A stretch of DNA of 64,000 bases from Gammaproteobacteria bacterium (GCA_029884455.1 JAOUHU010000006.1:37606-101605), one strand, 5' to 3'. Positions 43,508 through 52,880 are shown, counted from the stretch's first letter. Program-made: numbers and translations. Notes: generated from the letters alone by a model not told the origin.

Positions 43508-45148
43508 TTACAGGCTCGCCGCGGTCAAATGCTTCGCCGCCCGGCAACCTGAAAAAATGTCCAGCTGCGAGTCATAAACGCTGGTGTCAATGTCCAACAG
43601 ACCAAGCTCGGTGTGAAACAGGTTGTCGTGTGAAATTCCGGGTTGCTCAGATGTCCCGAGGCATCGCGAACCCATGCCAACGTCCTGAAAGTCCTGGTGC
43701 GCGGACCATGTTATGAAAGGCACCTGTTTTTGCTCTTCGGGTGCCAATTTGTAGGGCATGCCATGCAGAAACAAGTTGTGTTCACCCAGTGATTCCCCGT
43801 GATCAGACACGTAGGTCAAAGACACGTCGAATCGCTCCGACTCCGCGTTCAGCACCTCAATGGCAGCCGCAATGACGTGGTCCGTGTAACGAATTGTATT
43901 GTCATAGGCATTTACTATCTCCTGTATGCTGCAGTCGCCAAAATTCTGCGATCTGCAGTCCGGAACAAATGTGCGGAACTCATCCGGGTAACGTCGAAAA
44001 TACGCGGGTCCATGACTGCCCATTTGGTGCAGCACGATCAAAGTATCGCGCGAAACTTGCTGTAGCAGCTTGCTGAGTTCATGGATCAGGACCTCGTCGT
44101 AGCATGCGTCCTCGGAACATATTGATTGCAACCCGATCTGGTGAACATCGCGATGATCCACGCGATCGCAGAGACCTTTGCAGCCATTGCCATTGTCCAC
44201 CCAATAGACCGAGTACCCGGATCGGGCCGCAATATCCAGCAGGTTATCCTGGTATCTGCTTTCACTTCGTTCGAATCCCGTCCTGCCACCGAGCGTCAGC
44301 ATGCAAGGCAAGGATGTCGCTGTGGCCGTGCCACACGATGAGCCGCTCAAGTACAAGAGGTTCGATTGCTGCTGCAACTCGGGGTTGGTTGATCGGGAGT
44401 ATCCGCCCAGACTGAAATTTGCCGCACGGGCTGTTTCGCCCAGGATCAACGCATGAACCCTGGGCCGGCGCCCTTCCAGATCGGCACTCAAGTGAACGGC
44501 ATCAGCGCCGACGACCTTGTAAACTGGCGGGGTCTCGAATGCATCCCGGACCAGGCTGATGCCAGACGAAATCGCGTTTATTGGCGCAATCATATACTGG
44601 GCTTCGCGATGATTACGGCCAAAGGAAACGACCTCCTTCTGCGAAAAATATAACGGTCCGGCAATCATGCTGAGTGCGAGCAGCAGCGCTATGGTCCGAT
44701 CACGCAGCGCAGTCGGTATTCGCCGCCTCTCTAGCGGGTATTTCCAGACCACGGAAGCAGGCAGCACGCCGAACAACAAGAACTTTACGATGAGCGGTGT
44801 GGTAAGGAGATCTGCCGCTTCGGCTGTGTCGGTTTCGAACGCGTTGATCAACATACTCGGGTCAATCAAAACGCCAAATTCGCTCGTGAAATACCCAATC
44901 GCGGCACTGCCCATCAGTGCCACGATCAGGATACTGCGAGTCATTGCGCCAAGCGCCAGCAAGAGCATTACAAGACTAATCAGGCCAAGCGTGAGAATCC
45001 CGATCGCGGCGATGAACGTGCTGCCATTATGAAAATCCGCCGAGTCATTCGCGGCAACAACTCTCCAGTAGGCATCATTACTGGTCAGCATAACCCAAAG
45101 GCAAAACAGGAAAATCAGCGCCTCTGGCTTTCGTATCAGGTGTTTCAT
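43508..45148 (-). CDS. eptA: Phosphoethanolamine-lipid A transferase, EptA type
   Basis: A 546-residue inner-membrane enzyme with about five N-terminal membrane segments (to about residue 170) and a periplasmic sulfatase-fold domain. Metal-site and nucleophile motifs: LGETARAANFS (Glu238), the threonine nucleophile region SCGTATATSLPCM (Thr276), SHGPAYFRRYP and SDHGESLGEHNLFLHG. Paired cysteines in SICSEDACYDE match the disulfides of this family. It transfers phosphoethanolamine from phosphatidylethanolamine to lipid A, which lowers sensitivity to cationic peptides. It lies 3 nt after the Omp85-family gene, so the two are one operon. Confidence 0.9.
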   Translation of the reverse strand: MKHLIRKPEALIFLFCLWVMLTSNDAYWRVVAANDSADFHNGSTFIAAIGILTLGLISLVMLLLALGAMTRSILIVALMGSAAIGYFTSEFGVLIDPSMLINAFETDTAEAADLLTTPLIVKFLLFGVLPASVVWKYPLERRRIPTALRDRTIALLLALSMIAGPLYFSQKEVVSFGRNHREAQYMIAPINAISSGISLVRDAFETPPVYKVVGADAVHLSADLEGRRPRVHALILGETARAANFSLGGYSRSTNPELQQQSNLLYLSGSSCGTATATSLPCMLTLGGRTGFERSESRYQDNLLDIAARSGYSVYWVDNGNGCKGLCDRVDHRDVHQIGLQSICSEDACYDEVLIHELSKLLQQVSRDTLIVLHQMGSHGPAYFRRYPDEFRTFVPDCRSQNFGDCSIQEIVNAYDNTIRYTDHVIAAAIEVLNAESERFDVSLTYVSDHGESLGEHNLFLHGMPYKLAPEEQKQVPFITWSAHQDFQDVGMGSRCLGTSEQPGISHDNLFHTELGLLDIDTSVYDSQLDIFSGCRAAKHLTAASL

Positions 45149-45151
45149 TTG

Positions 45152-46858
45152 CTAGAAGCTCTTCTTTGTCGATATAACAAGTTGCAGGCTGTCGATTTCT
45201 GCAGTGCCATCGAGTGGCAACGCAAGATCGATATGAATTACGTTGCCCAGACCGGACCTGTCACTGCCCAGCCGCAGTCCGACACCAACGTCTTTGAGCC
45301 AGCCCAGGTTGGTCGTCGTGACGCTGCGCTGGCCCCACGTTCGACCAACGTCGACGAACGCGGCAGCACCAACATGAAACAGGCGCAACGGATACCAATT
45401 ACTGAAGAATCGTTGTTCCATAGAAAACAAAGCCTTTTTGTCACCGGATTGATATCGCAGCGGATATCCGCGCAACCCGGTGTCACCGCCAAGATCCATG
45501 ATGTGATCCGCATCGAGCTCGTAACCGTAAAAGACACTAGCGCCGGCGACGAAGAGCCATTTTTCGGATTGCCGCCTGTGATACGTGACACTGCTGTCTA
45601 ACGCCAAGTCCTGCGGCTTGCCGCTCTCGACTCGTGTGGTGAGGCTGCCATCGACGGTTATGGTGGTGCTTTTTGAATCACCGAAACTCGATTGAGCTTG
45701 CAGACTTAGCAGCCAGGCATCACGATCGGACCCCAATTGAGTCGCAGATCGACCCAGCCGCGCGCTAAACCGCGTACCCAGATAACGATCTTCGGTTCGC
45801 CCGATCTGGTCATAGTTCTGAGTTTTGTCGAATTTGTTCTGCAGCCACTCAACGCCGACGAACGGATAGAACAGCTGACGATCCGTTGGCAGAACTGTGC
45901 CGGGGACACCGGTAGACTCGGCTGCTAGGAACTGGTGATCGTTGTACGCTATTCCGGCTGACCACCGACGTACCCAATCATCCACCAAACCTGTCGACCA
46001 ACCCCGGGCGATTTCGTAGGCCTTGCTCTGGTGCCGATACGTCCCCACTACGCTGCCGAGGTCGTAGTATGAGTCGATTCGATCGTTGTCAAAAAACGAA
46101 ATGTAATGTGCGTTGGTTGAGCCAAGCGCATAAAACGGCTTGCCGAGCTCGATATCAGCGGTGTGGCCATCACTGCTGTTGTCGTAAAGAAACCGGAGAC
46201 CGTACCAGCTGTTGCCAAGATTGCGATCGATGATTTTTAGCTGTTTTGACTGGCGATCGACATTGGTCGAGTACAGGGCTTCAACATAGATGCCGGTTCC
46301 CAGCAGATTCATTTCCTTAACTCCGATATCCGAGCTGTTTTGCCCGCCGGACCGGGAAAAGCTCAACTTTGGAGACAAGGTCCAGGTATCGGTGGTTTTG
46401 ACACTGACGTCGATGACACAGTTGTCCCTGGCATGTAACTCCACCGACGCGTCCTTGATAAAGCGATTGGCGCGAAGCACGCGCTCGGATTCATCAAGAA
46501 TTTGCCTGGAAAAGGTATCGCCCTCGACGAACAGCAGTTGCTGCGCGATCACTTCCTGGCGGGTGGTTACATGCACCTTGTTTGCCATTCGGTACAGGAC
46601 GTTGTTCTCACTCGGATTATCGAGATCGAAGATGCTGCCCGGTTGCACCAGGATCGAACCGATGACGGCACCGTCGGCATCCAGAATTTCCGGCATTTCC
46701 GTCCCCGGTTGTGCTATCGCGAGCGCCGCGCTCTCCGTGCATGAGGTCGGGTCCATGGCTGCGCAGGCGGACGAACAGATGACCAGCACGCCCCAACCTG
46801 CCACGACGGCAATAGAGTCACGGCAGCATGGCCTTGCGCAAAGAACTGCTAATTCCAT
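45152..46858 (-). CDS. BamA/TamA-family outer-membrane protein with one POTRA domain
   Basis: A 568-residue Omp85-superfamily protein. A signal peptide ends around Ala34. A single POTRA-like domain lies at about 85-155 (QEVIAQQLLFVEGDTFSRQILDESERVLRANRFIKDASVEL), followed by a 16-strand-type barrel with the lid motif DTGLRGYPLRY and a C-terminal phenylalanine (KKSF). The barrel begins with LSPKLSFSRSGGQNSSDIGVKEMNLLGTG. One POTRA is fewer than BamA (five) or TamA (three). The substrate is unknown. Cotranscribed with the eptA-like gene. Confidence 0.85.
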   Translation of the reverse strand: MELAVLCARPCCRDSIAVVAGWGVLVICSSACAAMDPTSCTESAALAIAQPGTEMPEILDADGAVIGSILVQPGSIFDLDNPSENNVLYRMANKVHVTTRQEVIAQQLLFVEGDTFSRQILDESERVLRANRFIKDASVELHARDNCVIDVSVKTTDTWTLSPKLSFSRSGGQNSSDIGVKEMNLLGTGIYVEALYSTNVDRQSKQLKIIDRNLGNSWYGLRFLYDNSSDGHTADIELGKPFYALGSTNAHYISFFDNDRIDSYYDLGSVVGTYRHQSKAYEIARGWSTGLVDDWVRRWSAGIAYNDHQFLAAESTGVPGTVLPTDRQLFYPFVGVEWLQNKFDKTQNYDQIGRTEDRYLGTRFSARLGRSATQLGSDRDAWLLSLQAQSSFGDSKSTTITVDGSLTTRVESGKPQDLALDSSVTYHRRQSEKWLFVAGASVFYGYELDADHIMDLGGDTGLRGYPLRYQSGDKKALFSMEQRFFSNWYPLRLFHVGAAAFVDVGRTWGQRSVTTTNLGWLKDVGVGLRLGSDRSGLGNVIHIDLALPLDGTAEIDSLQLVISTKKSF

Positions 46859-47145
46859 GAGTCTTGCACCTCTGCATTGCTGGGGCTTGCACCTGCCAGG
46901 CTTGCAGTCATTCCCGGTTGGACGGAACGCCTCGCAAATCCGGTCTATGCATGGTGTGCCTGAAACCTTAAGGGAGACTTAACTGAACGAAATTTGCGTG
47001 CGCCTGAGATACATTCCCCGGCATGTCAGACGGTCCGGGCTGGGGCTGATTAGCCTTGAGAAAATCGTCGGTAACCACGTATAGGTCATTTGTGCCGCAG
47101 TCTGGATAATAATTGCCGGGAAATGGTTCAGTTTCAGGAGCACAC
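46859..47145. other. Divergent intergenic region with CTTGCACCT repeats
   Basis: A 287-nt spacer between the divergent Omp85-family and cytochrome c genes. CTTGCACCT occurs twice (46863-46871 and 46886-46894) and CTTGCAG once (46901-46907), directly upstream of the Omp85-family start. No clear sigma70 hexamer pair or hairpin was found; AGGAG precedes the cytochrome start. Confidence 0.4.
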
Positions 47146-47754
47146 ATGTTGCGATTCAGGCCGACATCGATTGGATTGCTGTTCGTCCTGGCCAGCTGCG
47201 CTACCGATACAGGAATCGGGCCGCTGGTGGACTATGAGGAAGTAAACGCCAGCACCATCATCGATGCCCCGAGCCCGACACCCGGCCAGTCCGCGCCCGG
47301 CAACCTCTACGTAGCAGAACGCGGCGAGTACCTGGTGGAGCTGCTGGGTTGCGGCGCCTGCCATACCGACGGCGCACTGGTTGGCGAACCAAATTTCGAA
47401 AGATCGCTCGCCGGTTCCCAGGTCGGCATCGCCTGGAACAATCCACTGGGCGACCGCTATCCTGCCGTAGTGTATCCGCCCAACATCACACCGGACATCG
47501 AGACCGGCATTGGAAAGTGGAGCGACCAGCAGATTGCCAATGCAATCCGGGCCGGCCTCGGGCGGCATGGCGAGCGGCGGATCGCTGCCATGCCCTGGCA
47601 GGGTTACGCGACGATTTCTGATAGTGACATCGTTGCGATTACCGCCTATTTACGCAGCATCGAGCCGGTCGCCCATCGTGTGCCGGACGAAGTCGCGCCT
47701 GGCCAGCGTGCCACGGCGCCGTTTGTCTACTTCGGCGTGTATCGGAGTCGCTGA
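47146..47754 (+). CDS. Monohaem cytochrome c lipoprotein
   Basis: A 202-residue exported cytochrome. The signal peptide ends in a lipobox, LASC (Cys18), so it should be membrane-anchored. The haem site is C-G-A-C-H (Cys69, Cys72, His73), and Met149 in AAMPWQGY is the likely sixth ligand. The sequence resembles the cytochrome subunits of PQQ or flavin dehydrogenases (NITPDIETGIGKWSDQQIANAIRAG), yet no dehydrogenase gene is adjacent. The start at 47146 has AGGAG 6 nt upstream. Confidence 0.88.
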   Translation: MLRFRPTSIGLLFVLASCATDTGIGPLVDYEEVNASTIIDAPSPTPGQSAPGNLYVAERGEYLVELLGCGACHTDGALVGEPNFERSLAGSQVGIAWNNPLGDRYPAVVYPPNITPDIETGIGKWSDQQIANAIRAGLGRHGERRIAAMPWQGYATISDSDIVAITAYLRSIEPVAHRVPDEVAPGQRATAPFVYFGVYRSR

Positions 47755-47772
47755 GCCAAGCTGCGGCCGCAC

Positions 47773-48687
47773 CTAGCCAGGCACGACCAGTATGTCGCAA
47801 GGCAGGTGATCCATTACGCGCTCGGCCGTGCTCCCAAGCGCACGCTGCTTGCGGTTCGAGCGATCGAGAGCGCCCATGATTACGGCATCGGCGCCGTGGC
47901 TGCGCGCAAATGCTGGCAGCACATCGCTGGTCCTTCCCGGCAACTGGTGCACAGCTTCAACAGCGATCTTGTTCGCCCCGGCCAACGCGTCAAGCCGCTT
48001 GCGGTGGTCATCGCGTGCATGGCGATCAAGCTCATCGATTGGCAGCCTGACTGGTTTCACTTTGAACATCGCGTATTGGCCGATTTCGACCAGCCGCTGG
48101 TAGGCATGAAACAACAGCAGGCTGCCGCCACATTTTTCAGCCAGCAACTTGCCGGTATCGACGAGAATCTGGTCCAGCGCACCCTGCTCGTCGTCGGCGT
48201 GCATGGGATCGACGGCGGCTACCAGGACCGGCCGTTGCTTCCACTCATGTGGCTTCACCAGCCAGAGCGGGACGGCAAGTCTCTGTATCAACTGCCAGTC
48301 GGTGTACGTAAACCTCGCCCTTTCCGCAGGGCTGTGATACTCCGTGCCTTTGACAACATATCTGGGCTCCCTTTCAAGGGCCTCGGCAATAATGGCCTCA
48401 TGCGCCGGCCGCTCGTGACGAACTGAAACAGTCACCTGCCTGCCGCCTGTGACTTTCAGCGGGGTGCAAAGTTCGTTCAGAAATTGCTGCCGCGCGGCTG
48501 CGACGGCTGTGTGTATCTCGCGGGCTTCGTTTGAGACCAGCAAGTCTTCCTGCAGCAAGCTGGAAGTTGGATCGCTTAGCATTAAATGCAAGTCACAGTC
48601 ATACAGACCGGCAATCCAGGCGGCCCGCTTCGCAACCACATCGGGGAAGATGTCCAGCTCGATGATCGCAAGTACAGTATTGTTCAT
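47773..48687 (-). CDS. uspE: Tandem universal stress protein (UspE type)
   Basis: A 304-residue protein made of two Usp domains. The second has an ATP-binding-type loop (GALDRSNRKQRALGSTAERV) and ends DHLPCDILVV; the first is divergent (VKGTEYHSPAERARFTYTDW). Usp proteins support survival in stationary phase and low oxygen. I start at the ATG at 48687, which has GGAGG 5 nt upstream; the open frame extends to 48777. It lies 26 nt downstream of the host-attachment gene on the same strand, forming an operon. Confidence 0.87.
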   Translation of the reverse strand: MNNTVLAIIELDIFPDVVAKRAAWIAGLYDCDLHLMLSDPTSSLLQEDLLVSNEAREIHTAVAAARQQFLNELCTPLKVTGGRQVTVSVRHERPAHEAIIAEALEREPRYVVKGTEYHSPAERARFTYTDWQLIQRLAVPLWLVKPHEWKQRPVLVAAVDPMHADDEQGALDQILVDTGKLLAEKCGGSLLLFHAYQRLVEIGQYAMFKVKPVRLPIDELDRHARDDHRKRLDALAGANKIAVEAVHQLPGRTSDVLPAFARSHGADAVIMGALDRSNRKQRALGSTAERVMDHLPCDILVVPG

Positions 48688-48713
48688 TTCGTCCTCCATT
48701 TTGCAGCGGCGGG

Positions 48714-49202
48714 TTACGCAAAGTATTTGCGAATCTCGGATACATCCAGATTCGCCAGGTTTTTGGGCGCCTCGCAAACGACTGACTTTTTGGTGGTGGC
48801 CGACAAACTATCTCGCAGCATGCCCAGGACCTTTGGTTCCGCAATTAATACCAGGTAACGGAATTGGCGAGCCGCGATGGCGCGATCGAGAAAATCGGCA
48901 AGTTGCCTGACAAACGACCGCAGTGCCTGTTTCCGCCCCGAACTCTCAGGTTCCATGGCATGCCGGCCACCGCCAAACCTGTCGAAGCTGCGCCCTGGCT
49001 TGTCGCTGGAGAACTCAGCTTCGTGCTGGGTGCCGGACTCGTGCCTTATTTCCTTGACCAGCAGCCAGTCAGCGTGTGCAGATTCGCTGCACCAACAGCG
49101 TGCCCCGCTTGCCGCGCATACGGCAATGCAGGTGCTTGCATTGGGAAGGTGTATTAGTTGCTGAGGATGCATGGCCATTTCACTGCGGGGGCTCTTCCGC
49201 AT
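48714..49202 (-). CDS. Host attachment-family protein (PF10116 type)
   Basis: A 162-residue protein resembling the 'required for attachment to host cells' family. Signatures are the SSDKPGRSFDRFGGGRHAMEPES stretch, the FVRQLADFLDRAIAARQFRYLVLIAEPKVLGMLRDSL segment and the NLANLDVSEIRKY ending. The start is uncertain: ATGs at 49202, 49178 and 49172 are all in frame and none has a strong ribosome site. The family name comes from Agrobacterium; in free-living bacteria these genes mostly sit beside stress genes, as here with Usp. Confidence 0.82.
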   Translation of the reverse strand: MRKSPRSEMAMHPQQLIHLPNASTCIAVCAASGARCWCSESAHADWLLVKEIRHESGTQHEAEFSSDKPGRSFDRFGGGRHAMEPESSGRKQALRSFVRQLADFLDRAIAARQFRYLVLIAEPKVLGMLRDSLSATTKKSVVCEAPKNLANLDVSEIRKYFA

Positions 49203-49329
49203 TTGAGCCTAGCCGCACGGCAGGAATTCTGCCATCCGTAGCAGACGCGTCATGTTTCGGCGACTACCTATTCCCAGGAGTGCGATGCGCTATAGGCAAA
49301 AACCCGGACAGCTCAGTGTGCGGCCGGCA

Positions 49330-49980
49330 TTACTTCGAACTTCGATCCAGTGTGCAATTGGCAAACGCTACGATCACGGTAGTGCCGATAGCTCCAATGG
49401 CGGCCATTAGCATGTCTTTTTGCGCGTCCCACTCGTCTCCCTGCGTGCCCAGGTATGCCACACCCAGGTCACCGCCAAATACCACCGCTGCGCCCCATTC
49501 AAACAGCTCAAAAATCGTTGAGGTGGAAATAACGATCAATACGGGCAGCAGATAGGCCCAGGGTCCCTGCACTCTTGAGGTCCGCAGCACGATCTCACGG
49601 ACCGGGTAAACGATCAGCAGGCCATAAAACAGATGGATCAGGCGATCATAATGATTGCGCTCCAGGTCGAGCCGCTCACTCAGGCCAGCGCCGGTCATTG
49701 CGCTGAACCAACTGTCGTACGGAACCATCGCATAGGTGTAATGGGCACCAACCTGGTGCAGGCATGAAAATACGAATATCAGGCTATAGGAGAGCCTGGA
49801 TAAAGGCCTCTGCCGATGAATCTGAAAAAGCAAGGGCACGCTCAGAAATACAACTACGTTTTCCAGCAGCCAATCCGAGCGAAACCAGGGATCAATGGCC
49901 AAGAGTAACCACACCACCGTGAATATCAGCAGCAGTCGCACTGCAAAGTGATCCTGCTTTGAGAGATCTTTTGATTTCAT
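49330..49980 (-). CDS. DUF2238 (YjdF-type) membrane protein
   Basis: A 216-residue polytopic inner-membrane protein with about six membrane segments. DUF2238 features are visible: HQVGAHYTYAMVP, RNHYDRLIHLFYGLLIVYPVREI and IFELFEWGAAVVFGGDLGVAYLGTQGDEWDAQKDMLMA, which hold conserved His, Asp and Glu in or near membrane helices. I use the ATG at 49980 (MKSKDLSKQD); the frame opens at 50034. Function unknown. Confidence 0.87.
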   Translation of the reverse strand: MKSKDLSKQDHFAVRLLLIFTVVWLLLAIDPWFRSDWLLENVVVFLSVPLLFQIHRQRPLSRLSYSLIFVFSCLHQVGAHYTYAMVPYDSWFSAMTGAGLSERLDLERNHYDRLIHLFYGLLIVYPVREIVLRTSRVQGPWAYLLPVLIVISTSTIFELFEWGAAVVFGGDLGVAYLGTQGDEWDAQKDMLMAAIGAIGTTVIVAFANCTLDRSSK

Positions 49981-50074
49981 CCTGATCCTGAACTGTGTTT
50001 TGTACTTATTTCGCCGCAGCCGCATTACATCCATAATTAATGTGCACGATGCAAATTATCTGGAGTATTTCATT

Positions 50075-50662
50075 ATGAACCATAGGTTTGTACTGCGCTC
50101 CTGGGCGCTGCTATTCGTTTCGTGTGCTTCGGCCATTGCCGTTCTCGTGGGTTGTTCCACTATTTCGACGGGTGCACACTACGATGAAACGACCAATTTT
50201 GGAGCATACAAGACATTTTCGTGGATCGGTGCGAGTCCATACGTCACCGCGGCAAATGACTCCGAACCGGCTGTCAGCCCACTGACGCGCTCCAAGATCG
50301 AAGCCGCCCTGCGTGCGGGACTTGAGGCAAAGGGATATCAGTTCGTCGAGCAGGACGGTCAGGCGGATTTCGTGCTCGCCTACACGATCGGTACTCGTCA
50401 GGAGATCTCCATTGATTCGTACCCGGCTCCGTACTACGGCGCGTGGGGGTGGCACGTTCGCGGCAGCCACTACTATGTGAATGAGGTATCGGCGCACAGC
50501 TATACGCGCGGTACACTCGGCGTTGATATATTCGATGCTGACAGCAAGCAGCCCGTATGGCATGGATGGGCTGAGAAGACGATTACGGACGATGACCGCA
50601 AAGACCCGTCAGCGGCGATCAATGCTGCCGTAACCAAGTTGCTGGAAGCATTTCCCAAATAG
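50075..50662 (+). CDS. DUF4136 lipoprotein
   Basis: A 195-residue lipoprotein with lipobox LVGC (Cys27) and Ser at the next position. DUF4136 features: YDETTNFGAYKTFSWIG, a SKIEAALRAGLEAKGYQ helix, ADFVLAYTIGTRQEI, the Tyr/Trp/Gly-rich middle (APYYGAWGWHV) and GTLGVDIFDADSKQPVWHGWAEKTI. It probably sits on the outer membrane facing the periplasm. The stop codon is exactly adjacent to the convergent alcohol dehydrogenase stop. Divergent from the DUF2238 gene. Confidence 0.88.
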   Translation: MNHRFVLRSWALLFVSCASAIAVLVGCSTISTGAHYDETTNFGAYKTFSWIGASPYVTAANDSEPAVSPLTRSKIEAALRAGLEAKGYQFVEQDGQADFVLAYTIGTRQEISIDSYPAPYYGAWGWHVRGSHYYVNEVSAHSYTRGTLGVDIFDADSKQPVWHGWAEKTITDDDRKDPSAAINAAVTKLLEAFPK

Positions 50663-51685
50663 TCAACCGAACTGGTCGGCAATGGCCAGAACATTCGCGC
50701 CGCGGATTTGTCCGCGGCGCAGTGCTTGCAGGGCCTTGTTGGCATCTTCGAGGCGGTACAGGCGAATCTCCGGTCGAATACCTGCTTTATTGGCGATTTC
50801 CAGGAAGGCGCTGATGTCGTGCCGCGTGATATTCGCCACTGTCTGCAGCCTTTTTTCCTGCCACAGGTGCTGGGTGTAATCGATCGTCGCCATTTCCTGG
50901 CGATCAGAATTTTCCTTGCGTATTGCATTGATGACGAGAATTCCGCCGGGACGCAGACATTTCAGCGCAGCAAGAACCGGATGCCACACCGGTGTCGTGT
51001 CGATGATGGCGTGTGGTGGTTGTGGTGGCGTGTCGTCCGTACTGCCGGCCCAGTCGGCACCCAGGTCCAGGGCGAATTCGCGCTCCGCGGGGCTGCGAGC
51101 GAAGACGTAAACCGGCGACTGCGGGTAAAGATAGCTGGCCAGCTGCAGTACCAGGTGTCCGGACGCGCCGAAACCGGTCAGGCCGAGCACGTCGTGACCG
51201 CCAATTCCAGCGAGCTTGAGCGCACGATAACCGACGCTGCCGGCACACAGGAGCGGTGCAACTTCGACATCGCTGAGACCCTCGGGTACGCGATAGGCGA
51301 ATTGCTCGTGCACAGTCATGTATTCGGCATAGCCTCCGTTTACATCCCGGCCGGTCGCAACAAACCCGGCGTCAATGTTTTCGTGCTCGCCGCCACTGGA
51401 CCTCGCAATCCAACCTACGCCGACACGATCACCGACAGCATGTGCGGTTACATCGGCGCCCAGCCCTGCTACCCGACCAACCACCTCGTGCCCGGGCACG
51501 ATCGGCAGGAACGACGGTGGCGTCCTGCCTTCGATCTCATCCAGCTCGGTATGACAAACACCACAGGCGTTGACCCTGAGCAACACTTCGTTGGCAGCCG
51601 GCTCGGGACGCGGAATCTCAGCCAGCTGCAGCGGCTCAGGCTGATCCTGCATGGACGCAATTTTATTGAGCAGCATTGCTCTCAT
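50663..51685 (-). CDS. Medium-chain alcohol dehydrogenase lacking the structural zinc site
   Basis: A 340-residue MDR-family dehydrogenase. The catalytic zinc ligands are present: Cys44 (CGVCHTEL), His66-Glu67 (GHEVVG) and Cys147 (PLLCAG). The Rossmann motif is GLTGFGASGHL. The lobe that normally holds four structural-zinc cysteines, residues about 91-113, reads GWIARSSGGEHENIDAG and has none. The remainder (DVNGGYAEYMTV, DVEVAPLLCAGSVGYRALKLAG) matches the AdhA-like group seen in proteobacterial stress clusters. I start at the ATG at 51685. Substrate unknown. Confidence 0.86.
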   Translation of the reverse strand: MRAMLLNKIASMQDQPEPLQLAEIPRPEPAANEVLLRVNACGVCHTELDEIEGRTPPSFLPIVPGHEVVGRVAGLGADVTAHAVGDRVGVGWIARSSGGEHENIDAGFVATGRDVNGGYAEYMTVHEQFAYRVPEGLSDVEVAPLLCAGSVGYRALKLAGIGGHDVLGLTGFGASGHLVLQLASYLYPQSPVYVFARSPAEREFALDLGADWAGSTDDTPPQPPHAIIDTTPVWHPVLAALKCLRPGGILVINAIRKENSDRQEMATIDYTQHLWQEKRLQTVANITRHDISAFLEIANKAGIRPEIRLYRLEDANKALQALRRGQIRGANVLAIADQFG

Positions 51686-51820
51686 AATATTTCCAGCTTT
51701 TTCCTGTCCTTGATGCGATTTGCCAACGCCAGCAGCGGTAATAATGCTACAGCTGAACAGCTCGTCACAAAACACTGAAGCCAAGCTGTTTGCCCGGGCG
51801 CATTACGTCGCCCCTGCGGT

Positions 51821-51833
51821 CAATGATGCATTG
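51821..51833. promoter_or_regulatory. Palindrome in the adh-cbpA divergent spacer
   Basis: CAATG-ATG-CATTG, a 5-bp inverted repeat with a 3-nt centre, lies between the divergent alcohol dehydrogenase and cbpA genes. It is followed by CGTAC-rich sequence (51848-51876). It could be an operator; the evidence is positional only. Confidence 0.25.
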
Positions 51834-51917
51834 GTATATACCCGTACGTACAATACGTGGCGTACACGCGAGAATGATCCGTGTGCTTTGGCTGCGTTTT
51901 TTCAGGTGCGGCACTCT

Positions 51918-52880
51918 GTGGAATACAAGGACTATTACAAGATAATGGCGCTCGAGCGGGGCGCGAGCCAGGATGAAATCAAGCGCGCCTACCGAAAACT
52001 GGCGCGCAAGTTCCATCCGGATGTGAGCACCGAGCCCGATGCGGAGAAACGCTTCAAGGATCTTGCCGAAGCCTACGCGGTCCTCAGGGATCCTGAGAAA
52101 CGAGCCGCCTACGACGAACTCGGCACAAACTGGAAAGCCGGCAAAGAGTTTCGACCGCCGCCAGACTGGGGCTCGGGATTTGAATTTGGCGGCAGTGGAT
52201 TCGATACCCGGGACCGCAGCACCTACAGCGATTTTTTCGAATCGTTGTTCGGCCAACGGCAAGGCTTTACTTACGGCGCCAGCGCCGACAGGCATTTTCG
52301 GGCACGTGGTGAGGATCACCATGCGAAAGTACAGGTCGACCTGGGCGATGCATATTCCGGAGCAACACGTTCGATCAGTCTGCGAACGCCCGAGCTGGAT
52401 CAAAGTGGCCATGTAGTCACCCGGGATCGCACGCTGAACGTCAAAATTCCCAAGGGCGTTCAGCAAGGACAACGAATACGCCTGTCCGAACAAGGTGCGC
52501 CAGGCCACGGCGGTGAACGACCTGGCGACCTGTTTCTTGAAATCCAGTTTCGCCCGCATCGCCTTTACACCGTAGTTGGCCGCGACGTCCACCTCAAGCT
52601 ACCAGTCGCTCCCTGGGAAGCGGCACTCGGTGCCACGATTCAGGTGCCAACACCTCTCGGGCCGGTCGACATGAAAATCCCGGTGGGAACTGAAAGCGGC
52701 AAGAAACTGCGCCTGAAAAATCGCGGTATCCCAGGTCAACCTCCTGGTGACTTCTACGTAACGATCGATATCGCCCTGCCCCCGGCAAAAAGCGACACTG
52801 CCAGGAAACTCTACGAAAGCATGCGACGAGAGCTGAACTTCAACCCGCGCGCGCACCTTGAGGCAAATCAGCATGAGTAA
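51918..52880 (+). CDS. cbpA: J-domain co-chaperone CbpA
   Basis: A 320-residue DnaJ-type B co-chaperone for Hsp70. The J domain (about 3-70) has the HPD motif in RKFHPDVS; a Gly/Phe-rich linker follows (about 80-115), then two substrate-binding beta domains (KVQVDLGDAYSGATRSISL; VHLKLPVAPWEAALGATIQVPTPLG). There is no zinc-finger domain, which separates CbpA from DnaJ. The start is taken as GTG 51918 (VEYKDYYKIMALE), where homology begins; the frame runs to 51720. The cbpM modulator gene overlaps its 3' end. Confidence 0.93.
   Translation: MEYKDYYKIMALERGASQDEIKRAYRKLARKFHPDVSTEPDAEKRFKDLAEAYAVLRDPEKRAAYDELGTNWKAGKEFRPPPDWGSGFEFGGSGFDTRDRSTYSDFFESLFGQRQGFTYGASADRHFRARGEDHHAKVQVDLGDAYSGATRSISLRTPELDQSGHVVTRDRTLNVKIPKGVQQGQRIRLSEQGAPGHGGERPGDLFLEIQFRPHRLYTVVGRDVHLKLPVAPWEAALGATIQVPTPLGPVDMKIPVGTESGKKLRLKNRGIPGQPPGDFYVTIDIALPPAKSDTARKLYESMRRELNFNPRAHLEANQHE

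Noticed and set aside
51710..51723. FNR/Anr-like half-site TTGAT-GCGA-TTTGC between adh and cbpA
   Set aside because: Only the first half matches; the second half should read ATCAA. One half-site is expected by chance.
50708..51778. 356-codon open frame on the plus strand
   Set aside because: Shadow of the alcohol dehydrogenase gene, which shows catalytic zinc and Rossmann motifs on the minus strand.
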